DNA of 64,000 nt from Symbiodinium natans (taxonomy: Eukaryota > Sar > Dinophyceae > Suessiales > Symbiodiniaceae), in assembly GCA_905221605.1 (NCBI GenBank), contig CAJNDS010002779.1:778177-842176 (forward strand), given 5' to 3'. This document shows, in pieces, positions 23,401 to 35,400 of this stretch. Under the pieces are notes generated by a model. The model was given only the letters and a program-made list of their open reading frames with translations, was not told the DNA's origin and did not search any database. The translations under genes and the position numbers were made by a program. Positions within the stretch are counted from its first letter, which is position 1. Each line of letters begins with the position of its first letter.

Positions 23401-26400
23401 CCCTAAACCCTAAACCCTAAAACCCTAAACCCTAAACCCTAAACCCTAAACCCTAAACCCTAAACCCTAAACCCTAAACCCTAAACCCTAAACCCTAAAA
23501 CCCTAAACCCTAAAACCCTAAACCCTAAACCCTAAACCCTAAAACCCTAAAACCCTAGAACCCTAACACCCTTGTAGCTCGGGCCGTCGCTGCATTGCAG
23601 GTATCGCTACGAGTTCTTGCGACTCACGGACATCGACGAGGCGCGCGGGGAGGGAGGAGGGTGCGAGGGGTTGCCTTGCCAATTTAGGGTTTAGGGTTTA
23701 GGGTTTAGGGCTATTAGGCCTTAAAATCCTCATACTGAACCCTATAAAGGGCCTTTTAAGGGATTATCGGGTATAATCGCCCATCCTGGTGTTGGGGACG
23801 AAATGAACCCTAAAAGGGTTTAGGGTTGAGGGTTTATGGTTCAGAAACCTTAGTAGGATTTTTTGTAGTACAGGGTATATGACCCCAATTTTAGGGTTCA
23901 TTTCGGTCCCCAAGGCTACCCTGCGATTGGTTCATGACGGCTTCAGACCCTAAACCCCAACAAAAGGCCTCTAAGCCTCTGGTGGCAACAAGTCTACATC
24001 CCCCTTGGGTCTTATTTTAAATTCTTGTTTATATAAAACCCAAGAGGATATTAAACAATTTTTTTAGTATGGTTCTAAGGGGAGTCTAGAAGTGCGAAGG
24101 TCATCGTCCGGCTTCTGAACGACGTTCGGAAGGAGCCTGGCAGACAGCAGGAGTGGGATCTCGGGGAACTGCAAGGGTTGTTAGGGCTTCAAGGGGTTTA
24201 GGGTTTAGGGTTCAGGGTTTAGGGTTTAGGGTTTCGGGTTTAGGGTACCAGGCCTTCTGGCGAGGTTTGAGATCGATGCTTCAGCGGCCCACAACCTTCT
24301 TTCCCCCAAAAGAGCCCCGAGCGCGCTGATGCTCTGAGCGTCCTCGCCAGCTAACACGCTGTAAGCTACACTGCCCAAATATAGGGTCGGAATAAATACT
24401 CGTCATTATTCCCTTATAGTTATACATATACAAGAATACCCCCCCCCCCCCCAAAAAAAAAAAAAAAAAAAACAACCGAGTCTGATTGTTAAGGCTCCCA
24501 TATTACACCGCCCTACCCCCAAACCCCTAAAGCCTAAACCCCCAAACCCCGGTCCACCCTCAACTGCCCAAACCACCCCTTATACTTAGGCTTGAACCCT
24601 AAAGCCCTAAGTATCAACCCTACCCAAACCCTGGGAACCTTCCAAACCCTCACCCTAGATTCCTTTACTCGGGGCCCCATTTAGAAACCAAAAGCTCGCA
24701 ACACTTATGTAAAGAGCACTACAGAAACTCACCTAAACCCTAAACCCTAAACCCCAAACCCTAAACCCTAAACCCGAAACCCTAAACCCCCCTAAACCCT
24801 AAACCCCTAACCCCAAAAGAGGATCGGCCCTCCGCGGTTCTCTACCGGGGTTGGGTCACCGAGTCGGGTGGTCACATCTGCGCCGGGCGCCCTGGCGCCT
24901 TTTTGTAGGGTTTTTTTTGGGTTTAGGGTTTAGGGTTTAGGGTTCAGGGTTTGGGGTTTAGGATTCAGTGTTGGGGTTTGGGGTTTGGGGTTTAGGTGAG
25001 TTTTTTTCGTGAGCTTTGTGAGTGTGTTGCGAGCTTTTGGTGGTGGGGGGAAGGGGGGGGGTTGGGGTTTAGGGTTCTAGTGGTTAGGGCTGGTGGCGTT
25101 TCAGAGATTGGGGCCTGGGGTGCTTAGGGGCTTTAGGGATGTTAGGGTCTACATAGGGGGTTTAGGGGGCTCAGGGTCTATGGGGCTTCGGCGGTTTTGT
25201 AGGGGCGTGGGGTTTGGGATTTCGAGCTTCGGGAGTCCAGAGGGCTGGCTTTGGAGTCTAGAGCTGGGCCCGAAGGGTCCCTGGCCTTGGGTGGTGACTT
25301 GTGGTTTCAGAAGGCTTCTTGTGTATTGTGCCCGCAAGGCACAACCTGAGCATCCCCCAGCGAAAGAAGACCCACATGGAGCTAGAATAAACACCGAGCA
25401 CGCATATACATACATATATATATATATACAGAGAGAGACAGGCAAAAGCCCAACAGCGGACGTGTGCAAAGAGCTCAAGAAGCCACAGCCTCCAGGACCC
25501 GTCTGTGCCGAACGCCGAGAAGGTGGAGAGTGGCAAAGGCCACTTGAAGCCCCTTCATTAGACCAACCCACACCCCTGAGTTCCAAAACCTCCAAACTGC
25601 AATGATTAGGTGATTGAGTGATGGTGCCCCTTACTTCTGGGTCTCTGGTCTACAGAGCTGACCCTCGGGGCTTGAAACTCAACGCCAAGGCGAAAAATTA
25701 AAATGGGTGGACTGTTCCTCCTTCTAAGGGTTCGATTCCACAAGTTTCCTTCACGTGGCCAAGGCTGAATTCAGGGTTTAGGTTGTAGACCTTGGGGACG
25801 AATTGAACCCTAAAAGGGTTGATGGTTCATACTTTATAGGAATTATAGTAGGGTATACGCCCCCAATTTTTGAATTCATTTAGTCCCCAAGGGAGTTTAG
25901 GGTTATTATAGTAGTATAGGGTATATGACCCCAATTTTAGAATTCATTTGGTCCCCAAGGGTGTTTAGGGTTCAGGGGTGAGATCTGCTCCGGATGGGCA
26001 GGAGTGCCGCCCTTGGCCCTGCTCCAGCGCTCCAACGACACGCAGATGAAGGACCCCTCGCTTGCCTGAAAGAGTTGAGGGCCCGTTTAAGCTTTTGCGG
26101 CTTAGGGTCCGAAACCCTAAACCGAAACCCGAAACCCTAAACCCTGAACCCTAAACCCTAAACCCTAAACCCAGGCTGAGCTTCTGAAAGCGTCAGGACA
26201 TCTTCAAGCTCCTCCGCAGCTCCACCTCGGTGATCCAGTGGTACTTGGAGCAGCTGGTGTTCCCAAAGTACATGAGGCCGGGCCCTAAGGGCCCTTTTGG
26301 GTTTAGGGTTTAGGGTTTAGGGTTTAGGGTTTAGGGTTTGGGGTAGCGCTAAGGCTAAAGGTCCGTGAGACCATATGGGTATTTCCCAAAATAGGGGTAC

Positions 26401-29400
26401 CCGTTTATGGCCCAAATAGAATAGAATCCCCTTCAAGGGACCGGTACCCCCATTTTCGGAAACCCCCATTTAGTGTATGCTCGGGCCTAGCCCAAAATGC
26501 CGGTCCTAAACCACGATGCCTGCACAGGTTCCAAAGCAAGAAGCTCTCAGCAAGTGGGCAGGAGCCAGGGGTAGTCGTTGAGCACTGATGCGCAAGCCAC
26601 GGGCATAGATCTTGACGTCCATGCGCAACAAAATTAGGTGAAGCCACGTTCCTAAGCTAGACGCCGCAAACGCCACAAAGCCTTGGCTCTTGTGTCACAG
26701 AAAGGAGCTTGGGGCAGAGATGCTCTTTGCACGCTTGCAGCTCAGAACTGATCTTGTGCTGGTGGGTTGCACACTGCTTACACACGGGCTTAGGGTTTCG
26801 GGTTCCCTTCCCCCTCTGAGGGTCGTTTCATTGGCCCTTGATATATTGTTTCTAACCTCTTGTTGAAGGGTTCCCTTAATTTGTGTAGGGTATATACGGG
26901 GCATAATTGGGCCCATACCAAGGGACCATGTAACTACCCTAAGACCCCCCCCCCCCCCCCCCACGCAGCCCAGATCCAGTGAGGTCGCGTTGGATTCAGC
27001 GGCACCCCCACTGAGCTGCTTCCAAAGGGCCTGGGGCGTTGCCACTTCGCGTCGGGAGACCCAGGACAGGACAAGCGGCCGCGCCCCGCAAGAGGGTTTT
27101 AGGGTTTAGGGTTCAGGGTTTCGCATTAAAACCAGCTTCGAATGGTCGAGCATCTCGCCCTGGAACCCCAATCCTTCCTTCGGCGGATCTCTGGAGCTCT
27201 CATCCCTCGTTCCTGCACACTGCGACCGCGTGTAAGGGATCCCTGAAAAAGGCGGCTTCCCCTCATTCCCGGCTCCAAGATTATCCTAGTAGTAGAGTAG
27301 GCAGCCTTTAACCTTCTTGGGGCAGTATAAGCCCCTTATAATCCCAAAGGGTAACCTTTAACTCCCCCAGGATAACTATAAGTTATTTTCGGTAGACTTC
27401 ATGGCAAGGCCAGGCGATGACGCGGCGATGTTTACGACCCTCACCGACCCGGCTGTGATGAGCCTCAAACAGGCGGCCGGTTACCCCAGAACTTTAGAAC
27501 CCTGAACTTGGTAACCTAGGACCCAGAGCAGGCCCTTATTCTCATTCTTTTGGGGGGCCTGGCCCCCTTATCAGCTCCCTAAAACGAGGGTCCCTTCTGG
27601 CGTCCTTGTTATAAGGCGGCGCCTACTTGTTAAGGGCACCCAGAAAGGGACCCTAACTTACAGAACCGACCAAACCCTAATGTTAATTGTCCAGTGCCTT
27701 TTATGCGCGTCGACTGCGGAGCCCCAGCAGCCCTATCATCTGCCAAAAATCTCACCGCAAGCCCCCCCATACCACCATAACCCTAAACTCTAAACCCTAA
27801 ACCCTAAACCCTAAACCTTGAACCCTAAACCCTAAACTCTAAACCCTACACCCTAACCTCGCCGGCTGGAACATGGAACATGTGGTGGAGCGAAGGATCT
27901 AGGGATGCCGAGTTCCGGATGCAGGTACCCTTTGAAGCCCCATGGTCATGATAAACCCCAGATGAACACCGCCTTAAACCCTGCACCCAAAACCCGAGAC
28001 CCGAAACCCTGCACACCCTAAGCCCCCAACCCTAAACCCGAAACCCTAAACCCTCAACCCTAAACCCTAAACCCTAAACCCTAAACCCTCAACCCAACAT
28101 TAGAATAGTCAGCTTTGCCAGATCGATGGGCAGTGGACAGTGGACGCCCTGCTGGAGCATGTGGTGGCCGAGGAGACCTGAAACCAGCCGGTGAGTTTCG
28201 GACCTTTTTTGCGGTTTAGGTTTTGGGGTTTTGGGGTTTAGGGTTTAGGGTTTTGGGGCTTTAGGGTTTTAGGGTTTAGGGTTTTAGGGTTTTAGGGTTT
28301 TAGGGTTTTAGGGTTTTAGGGTTTTAGTTGTTTAGGGTTCTAGGGTTTCAGGGTTTTAGGGCTTAGGGCTTTAGGGTTTCGGGTCATAAAGCCTCCGAAG
28401 CCCAAAGTACCAACATCCGACGACAGATGGCTTCGGGAGTTCAGATTCATTCGCTTTACAAGGGTTTAGGGTTTAGGGTTTAGGGTTTAGGGTTTAGGGG
28501 GCCTTTCGGGTCTTTTTGCAGAACGGAGGAGGCCTAAGGATGCCCTGAAACCTCTAAAGCCTAAACCCTAAGCCCGAAAACCTAAACCTTAAACCCTAAA
28601 CCCTAAACCCTAAACCCTAAACCCTAAACCCTAAACCCTAAACCCTAAACCCTAAACCCTAAACCCTACTCTTGGCAGGATGTGGAGGCCCTCATCGACA
28701 CTGGCGCCTTGATTACGGGTATGTCCAACCTCGAGGCTAGCAGCTGCCAGCAGGGTTTTGGGGAATCAGGGCTTGGGGGTTTAGGGTTCAGGATTTAGGG
28801 TTTAGGGTTAAGGGTTTACGGTTTTTTTGGTTCAGGGTTGCGGAGGCTCAGGACCCTAAACCCTAAATCCTTTATAATCCCTAAACCATTAACCATGGCC
28901 CGAGATTGCGTTGGATCCTTCGCTTGTTTTTGGGTCGATCCCCTGGCCTCCGGCAGTGGCCTCCGGCTCCCTGGGTTTAGGGTTTAGGGTTTAGGGTTTA
29001 GTGTTTAGGGTTTAGGGTTTAGGGCACCCTTGCAACCCTTTGCTCCCCAAGCTTCCGCGCTGATGCCAAAAGCGGAAGATGACCCCCCCCACAGACTGAT
29101 AAGGCGAGTTCCAGACCGTATAGGGAGCCTCATGCTACGCCTGGTGCAAGGAAAGCTCGCAAAGGGGCAAGTACCCTAAACCCTAAACCCTAAACCCTAA
29201 ACTCTAATGGTCGTCTGCTTTGTTATCAGACCAGGGGTGCCCATGATCCCTCAACAGAGGAGCCAAGTGGCTTTTGCTTCCTCAAGAGCACGGTTCCCTT
29301 TGTGAGCAGCCCATTGCAGGTAGAAGCATCCGTGTTGCAACGGAAATCTCCAAAGCGACCAAGGTCTATTCCGTAGTTAGAGTGGGTGGGTCGGCAGGTC

Positions 29401-32400
29401 GGTGGGCGGGCGTCCGGTATAGTTCATGACAAGGTCCTCTAAATTTTGCTTGAACCAAGCCTCACACGAATTTCGACTGGCGGGCCGGGGAGATATGGTT
29501 GATGGGGGTCGGCACGGACGCGGAGCTGTTTGTTTTCAGGACAAGGCCGATGCCGGACGAGTGTATGGTGTGAAAATCCAATGGCGCGCAAGGACATCGG
29601 CTGCAAGCGCTGTCGGTTTAAGAACATCCACGGAGCGCATCTCCTTTCCTCGCGCATTTTTATCGCAGCTTGACCAAGCCAGCGAGCCCCCTAATCAGCA
29701 GGCTTCATCTACCCAAGACAATGCTGAAAGGCCAAGGAAAGCTTCGAGTCCCATACTCGCCGCGTCCTGGGCCCTTCAGCACTGACCTCAAACGACGAGC
29801 CGCCATTGTCACTTGGGAATCGCAGCTTCCCAAGACTTCAGCGCACGCATGAAGAGTCACGATTGCAGCGCACAGATCAAGGCTTCCATGCCGATTTCAC
29901 GTTAAAGCTGCCACCAAAAGAATCCGCTCTGAACCAACGGTCGCTGTGCAGAACCAAAACAGCGAGCTCGTAACTAGATCGTAACTTGTTTGGAACTAAA
30001 CCCTAGCTAGCCCCTTATTTCTTCGGTACACTTCCATAACTTACCCTTTAACCCCCATATCTAATGATAAAAGTAGGATAGTAGTTCGGGGTGAACATTG
30101 GGGGGTTAGCCGACTCAGAACCTGTAGGGCCCGGCTATCAGAGCTGCTGCCATCGAGCCTGAAAGGAACCAAGGAGCTCAGCAAGAGAGGCCTTAACGCC
30201 TTAATGCCTTAGTTGAACTGTATAGGGGCCTCTATACTCTATAAGAAGGTGCTGCGCAGCTACTGTGCCTTGCCACGACTGTAACCTCCTGTTGCTGCGA
30301 TGCAGTATGAATTCGATTTCTATCTCGGCCCTAAATCCTAAACATAAACTCAAGCCTAAGCCCTGACCCTTGAACCCTAAACCCTAAACCCCTTCAGAAA
30401 CACAAACCTTAAATCCTTTGGACAGCGCCCTGGCGCGATGGTAAGCACGCAGGTGGCGCAGTTCCTGGCCGGACATAAGGATTTCAAGAAGTCGGCAGCT
30501 GACGGCTAAGCTTTTCGGGTTTAGGGTTTAGGGTTTAGGGTTTCGGGTTTGGGGTTTAGGGTTTCGGGTTTAGGGTTTAGGGTTTAGGGTGCTGATCCGT
30601 GTGCAAGCTCGGTAGGGTTTTGGAACATTCTGCATTTTCCGTTGGGTTTGGGAGGATCATGTTCAGGAATATGTTTCAGAGGGCTTTAAGGGCCCTGGGA
30701 TTTTCTGCTTCTTGGCAGGAAATTGGGGATTTGGGGTTCCTGTAGAATCCGTTAAGAGAGATTGAAGGTGTCTACCCAGTTCCCAACGAAGAGCCAGTAA
30801 GTTTATGATTTATGGTTATAGGAATCAGCAGAGTTTCCAGAACTTCGAAATGGGCCACTTGTCCTTTTCGTTCCAAGGTCGTCTACCTCAATGAAGCGGA
30901 TGCCAAGATGGTGTATGTACGAAAGACGAAACTCGGAAGCATTCAAATGATTGTGATGTTTCCAAGCAAGCATTGCTAAGCTGGCCGCATGAGATCGAGC
31001 GTTTTTCGCTCCAGTGTGCCAGCTGGAAGTTCTACGGGTATTCAGCCGCAGCATATTTGCCATTCACTCGTGCGATGTCTTTTTAAATGTGGGGAACCGC
31101 GCGCACTTCAGAAGCATGTCTGTCTGCTGCATTTGGCGTGCATGGCGTGCTGGCTCGCCCTGTAAATTCCTTAGTCCTTAAACCCTGGACGCCCAAACCC
31201 TAAACCCTAAACCCTGAACCCTCGAGCAACCCTAAACCCTAAACCCTGAACCCTAAACCCTAAACCCTTAACCCTTAACCCTAAACCCTAAACAAACCGA
31301 TATTTCAAGCTGACCTCCAAGGAAGTCGACCATGAAATTGGAGGATTGCGGTATTCCCCTCACCGACCGCTTTGCATTCTATGACCAGGCGCCTCAGAGG
31401 TCCTTACCTGGATAGGGTTTAGGGTTTAGGGTTTAGGGTCTAGGGTCTAGGGTTTACGGTTTACGGTTTAGGGTTTAGGGTTTAGGGTTTAGGGTTTCCG
31501 GTTTATAGGGTTTAGGCTTTCGGGTTTAGGGTTTAGGGTTACTAGGCCTTAAAATCCTCACAATGAACCGTATAAAGGGCCTTTTAAGGGATTGGAGGGC
31601 ATAGTAGCCCATCCTGGTAGATGTCTTTAGCGTGCTAGGCGTTGGTGTTTAGGGTGGTCGATCCTTGTCATTCCGCAAGGGTTATTTCTTTGTTTTTTTT
31701 TTTTTTGGGGGGGGGGGTTCTTAGTAGCAACTAGTAGAAATGGGGCATCGGCAAGTTGGAGCCATCTACAGGTTCAGCAACAGCCCGAAATCTGAAGCGC
31801 ACATGGCATGGCATTAGGAAGCCTTTCCTACACCTAGTACGGGTCTTGAGACAGGCTAAAATGTTGAGGGTCTGGGTTCCTGCGGCAATCGAAAGACAGG
31901 TGCACACTACTGGTATGGACATCCAGCACAAGCCGGATGCGCGAGCCGTGCTCACTCTCGGGAAGGCAGTGTGATTTTTGCGGGTTTGGGGTTTAGGGTT
32001 TAGGGTTTAGGGTTTAGGGTTTAAGGTGTAGTCCCCTTCTTGCACTTACTTGGTGTTCCAGTGTGGCGCTCTCTACGCTACCTTATTGACGAGCGGCAGG
32101 TGATTTTCATCCATACTTATCACTGCATCCACGGTTGCCAGGTGTAAGCTGTTCCTTGGGGACCAAAAGAACCCCAAAAGGGTTTAGGGCTCATATACCT
32201 TCTTAGGAATTATAGTATTATGGGATATGTAACCCCCCATTTTAGGGTTCCAAGGTTTGTACCACGGAAGTATCCTCACGAGGGCGCCTCTTCCCGCCCA
32301 CATCCCCACTGGCACAGGACATGGTTTGGAGGGACTACTGCCAGGCACATCGTCACTGTGCTTGAGTTTTCAGATGTCAGAACTACGCGAAGCTGCTTTG

Positions 32401-35400
32401 ACCTCTGAACAGCCCCTGCTACCTTAAACCCTAACGCTAAACGCTAAACCCTAAACCCTAAACCCTAAACCCTAAACCCTAAACCCTAAACCCTAAACCC
32501 TAAACGCTAAACCCTAAACCCTAAACCCTAAACCCTAAACTAAACCCTAAACCCCGCCAAAGCACAGAAACGTCCAGGGAGCCTACCGCATGCGCGGGAT
32601 CAACCGTGGCCAACGGGTCGTTGTGTACGCCATTCCAGAGGCCGGGGGCCTTAGAAAGGGGTTTTGTACCAACTGGCCTGTTAATGCACTGAGTGGCCAG
32701 AGCCGGTTTAGGGTTTAGGGTTTAGGGTTTAGGGTTTAGGGTTTAGGGTTTAGGGTTTAGGGTTTAGGGTTAGGGTTTAGGGTTTAGGGTTTGGGCTTCA
32801 GGGTTTAGGGATTATAGGGTTGAATCAGGGTTTAGGGTTTAGGGGTTGAATTCTGTAGCCGACTGCTCCAATTGTGCTCGGGGAGGTGTCCAAGCTCATC
32901 GATACGGCCCTCGTTGGCGTCAATATCAACGCCGAGTCATTGAGGCACATCCGGTGGGAAGTGATGCCATCCATTCGTGGCATGTGCTTGCCTTACCAGG
33001 GTGGGCTGTTAGGCCTTAAAATCCTCATAATGAACCCTATAAAGGGCCTTTTAAGGGATTATAGGGTATAATCGCCCATCCTGGCAAGACAGCCCCTGAA
33101 AACATGAGCGCGAAACGCCACTGAGTGAGACTTTGCAAAACCCTGGAAATCCTTCCCAAACCCTAAAGCAAGAAGGCTACGGTGCTCAGCCTTCGTTCGA
33201 GATGGCAGCAACAAGCTTGCAACGAAAGCAGCCCAAAAAGCCCTAACTCGTAAACCCGCACAGAACCATAATCCTCAGAACCTTCCCAAACCCTATAGAC
33301 CCTAAACCCTGATAACCTAATCCCCAAGCTCTATAGACCCTAAACCCTTAGCCCTATAGACCCCAAACCCTACACCCTACACCCTCTGCCCTAAGCCCTA
33401 AACCCTAAACCCTAAACCCTAAATCCTAAACCCTAAACCCAAAGCTACCCAGGGCTCCTTTGGTGCGCGTCGTCGCCTGGCTGGTGTTGAACGGCCTCCG
33501 ATCCGAGCGTGTCCAAGCTGGCATGCTGAGGCTGGGAAGTTGAGGTTTTATGGTGCCCTAAACCCTAAACCCTAAACCCTAAACCCTAAACCCTATACCC
33601 TAAACCCTAAACCCTAAACCCTTGGATTGAGGCCTTAGGGTGTATTGGGTGGAGGGTTTCGAGGGCTTCGAGCGCTTGGGGTTGGGGTTTGAAAGGCTTT
33701 TTTTGGATGTTTTGAGATTGAGATGTGGTTGCGCTGCAGTACATTGGTTTGGGAGTTGGAGGTTATCATGGGTTTTCCCCTTCTACCCCCCTCTATACTA
33801 CCTCCTTAGGTTCCCCCAAAAATAAAGGCAGCCTAGTTAGGGTCATTTAAGGGGGGAACCTGGGGGGGGGGGGGTTAGTATAGAGGGGGGTAGCAGGGAA
33901 CTTCATGAGTTTAGGGCATGAGGGCCTGTAGGTTTAAGGATGTTCAGTGTGTGTGCGTTGGGCTCGGCAATTTACAGGGGAATGCGGCATTCTCCCAGGG
34001 AGCAACCCTGCACAACAGCCCAAAGAGCCCAAAACCTCTCAATTAAGGAGTATTCCTTAAACCATCTAGGGATCCTGAGTACGATTTCCTATTCCTTAGT
34101 TCACGCATTGCCGGAACTTGGAATGGTTAGCCGGGATTTCAGTAGGGCTGCCATTTCCCTTCATGGGTCCTGCCTTCTGGGGTTTCGGGTTTAGGGCTTC
34201 CAAGCTGGACATAGACGGGAACATCCATGGAGCTGCCTCACTGGGACAGGTCTCAAGACTCTCACACGCTCTGGCGCAGGCACGCGACAAGCGTCCAATG
34301 TTTCGAGCTGACAAATCCAGGGTTCAGGATTTGAGCTTCGGCTGTGGCCGCCAGAGTAATCCTAGACTCCTAGACCCTAAGCCATGAGGTATCACTGACC
34401 AGCACGAGTTATTTGGAAAGCTAAACCCTAAACCCTAAAACCCTGGACCCTAAACCCTAAAAACCCGAGACCCTAAACCCTAACCCTAAACCCTAAACCC
34501 TAACCCTAAACCCCAAACCCTAACCATAAACCCTAACCCTAAACCCTAACCCTAAACCCTAAGAACCCGAAACCCTATAAGCATCCCTACGCCCAGACAG
34601 TGCCAGGCCGGCGTACTCCTGGCTGCAGGAGCACTCCGAAGAAGCTAGCGGCGAGGAGGCCGGGTGAAGCTGGCAACCGACCAGGGTCGGTTGCCCTCGA
34701 GTTGCCTGGAGTCTTCTTCGTGCTATCGATGCTTTTTCTTGTTTGTTTTTTTTTCTATATATATATGTATACATATTAGATTTTCTTTCTTTTATATGTG
34801 TATATTCATTATGTAGAAATTTGATTTATATTTCTGCTCGGGGTAATCTCTGTTTGGTAGCATTGATTTTGGTAAAGTTTGATTTTGTTTTGCATAATAA
34901 TCGTGGATTTTCAGAACACTACGAAGTTCAAAAATAGTATAGTTTTCGGAGTTACTGTCGTGTCATTTGTGCAACTGATGCACAGTTTCGAAATCGTGTG
35001 AGTTTCTGGCGTCTAAGTAACTAGTGAAGGCGTTCTGATTCCTACTGAGTAGCACAGCAAACAACTTTTGCATGTAAGCCCTTTCGGTGTTTGAGTAGGG
35101 TGGCTGTCCATCGTTGGGACAAGGCGCCAGGCGCGACTTGTGCGTTCGTTGTCGTCGCACGTTTTCTCGTTGCTGCAGCGTGCTACTTGTATGAGTACCG
35201 TCGTCACTGCGCTTGTCACGGGTAGTCGTCGCCTTTGGGCCTGCGGCCATCTCCCGGTTACCCTCGGTTTGTAGCACACCGGCGGTCACCCGTTCGGTGG
35301 CGGTCACCCGTTCGGTAACGTGAGAGACACAAGCAGGGCGGGTTTTGTTTTGTGCCGGGGCCTTCCTAGATTTTGGGCACTCTGGGCTTGCGGGGCAGGT

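Noticed and set aside
29426-29785. 119-codon plus frame in gene A intron 42
   Set aside because: No family, and E42 joins E43 in phase without it.
34118-34387. Frame with GNIHGAASLGQV, reminiscent of ABC1/ADCK kinases
   Set aside because: Only one short motif resembles the family, and the flanks are telomere-repeat codons; likely chance.
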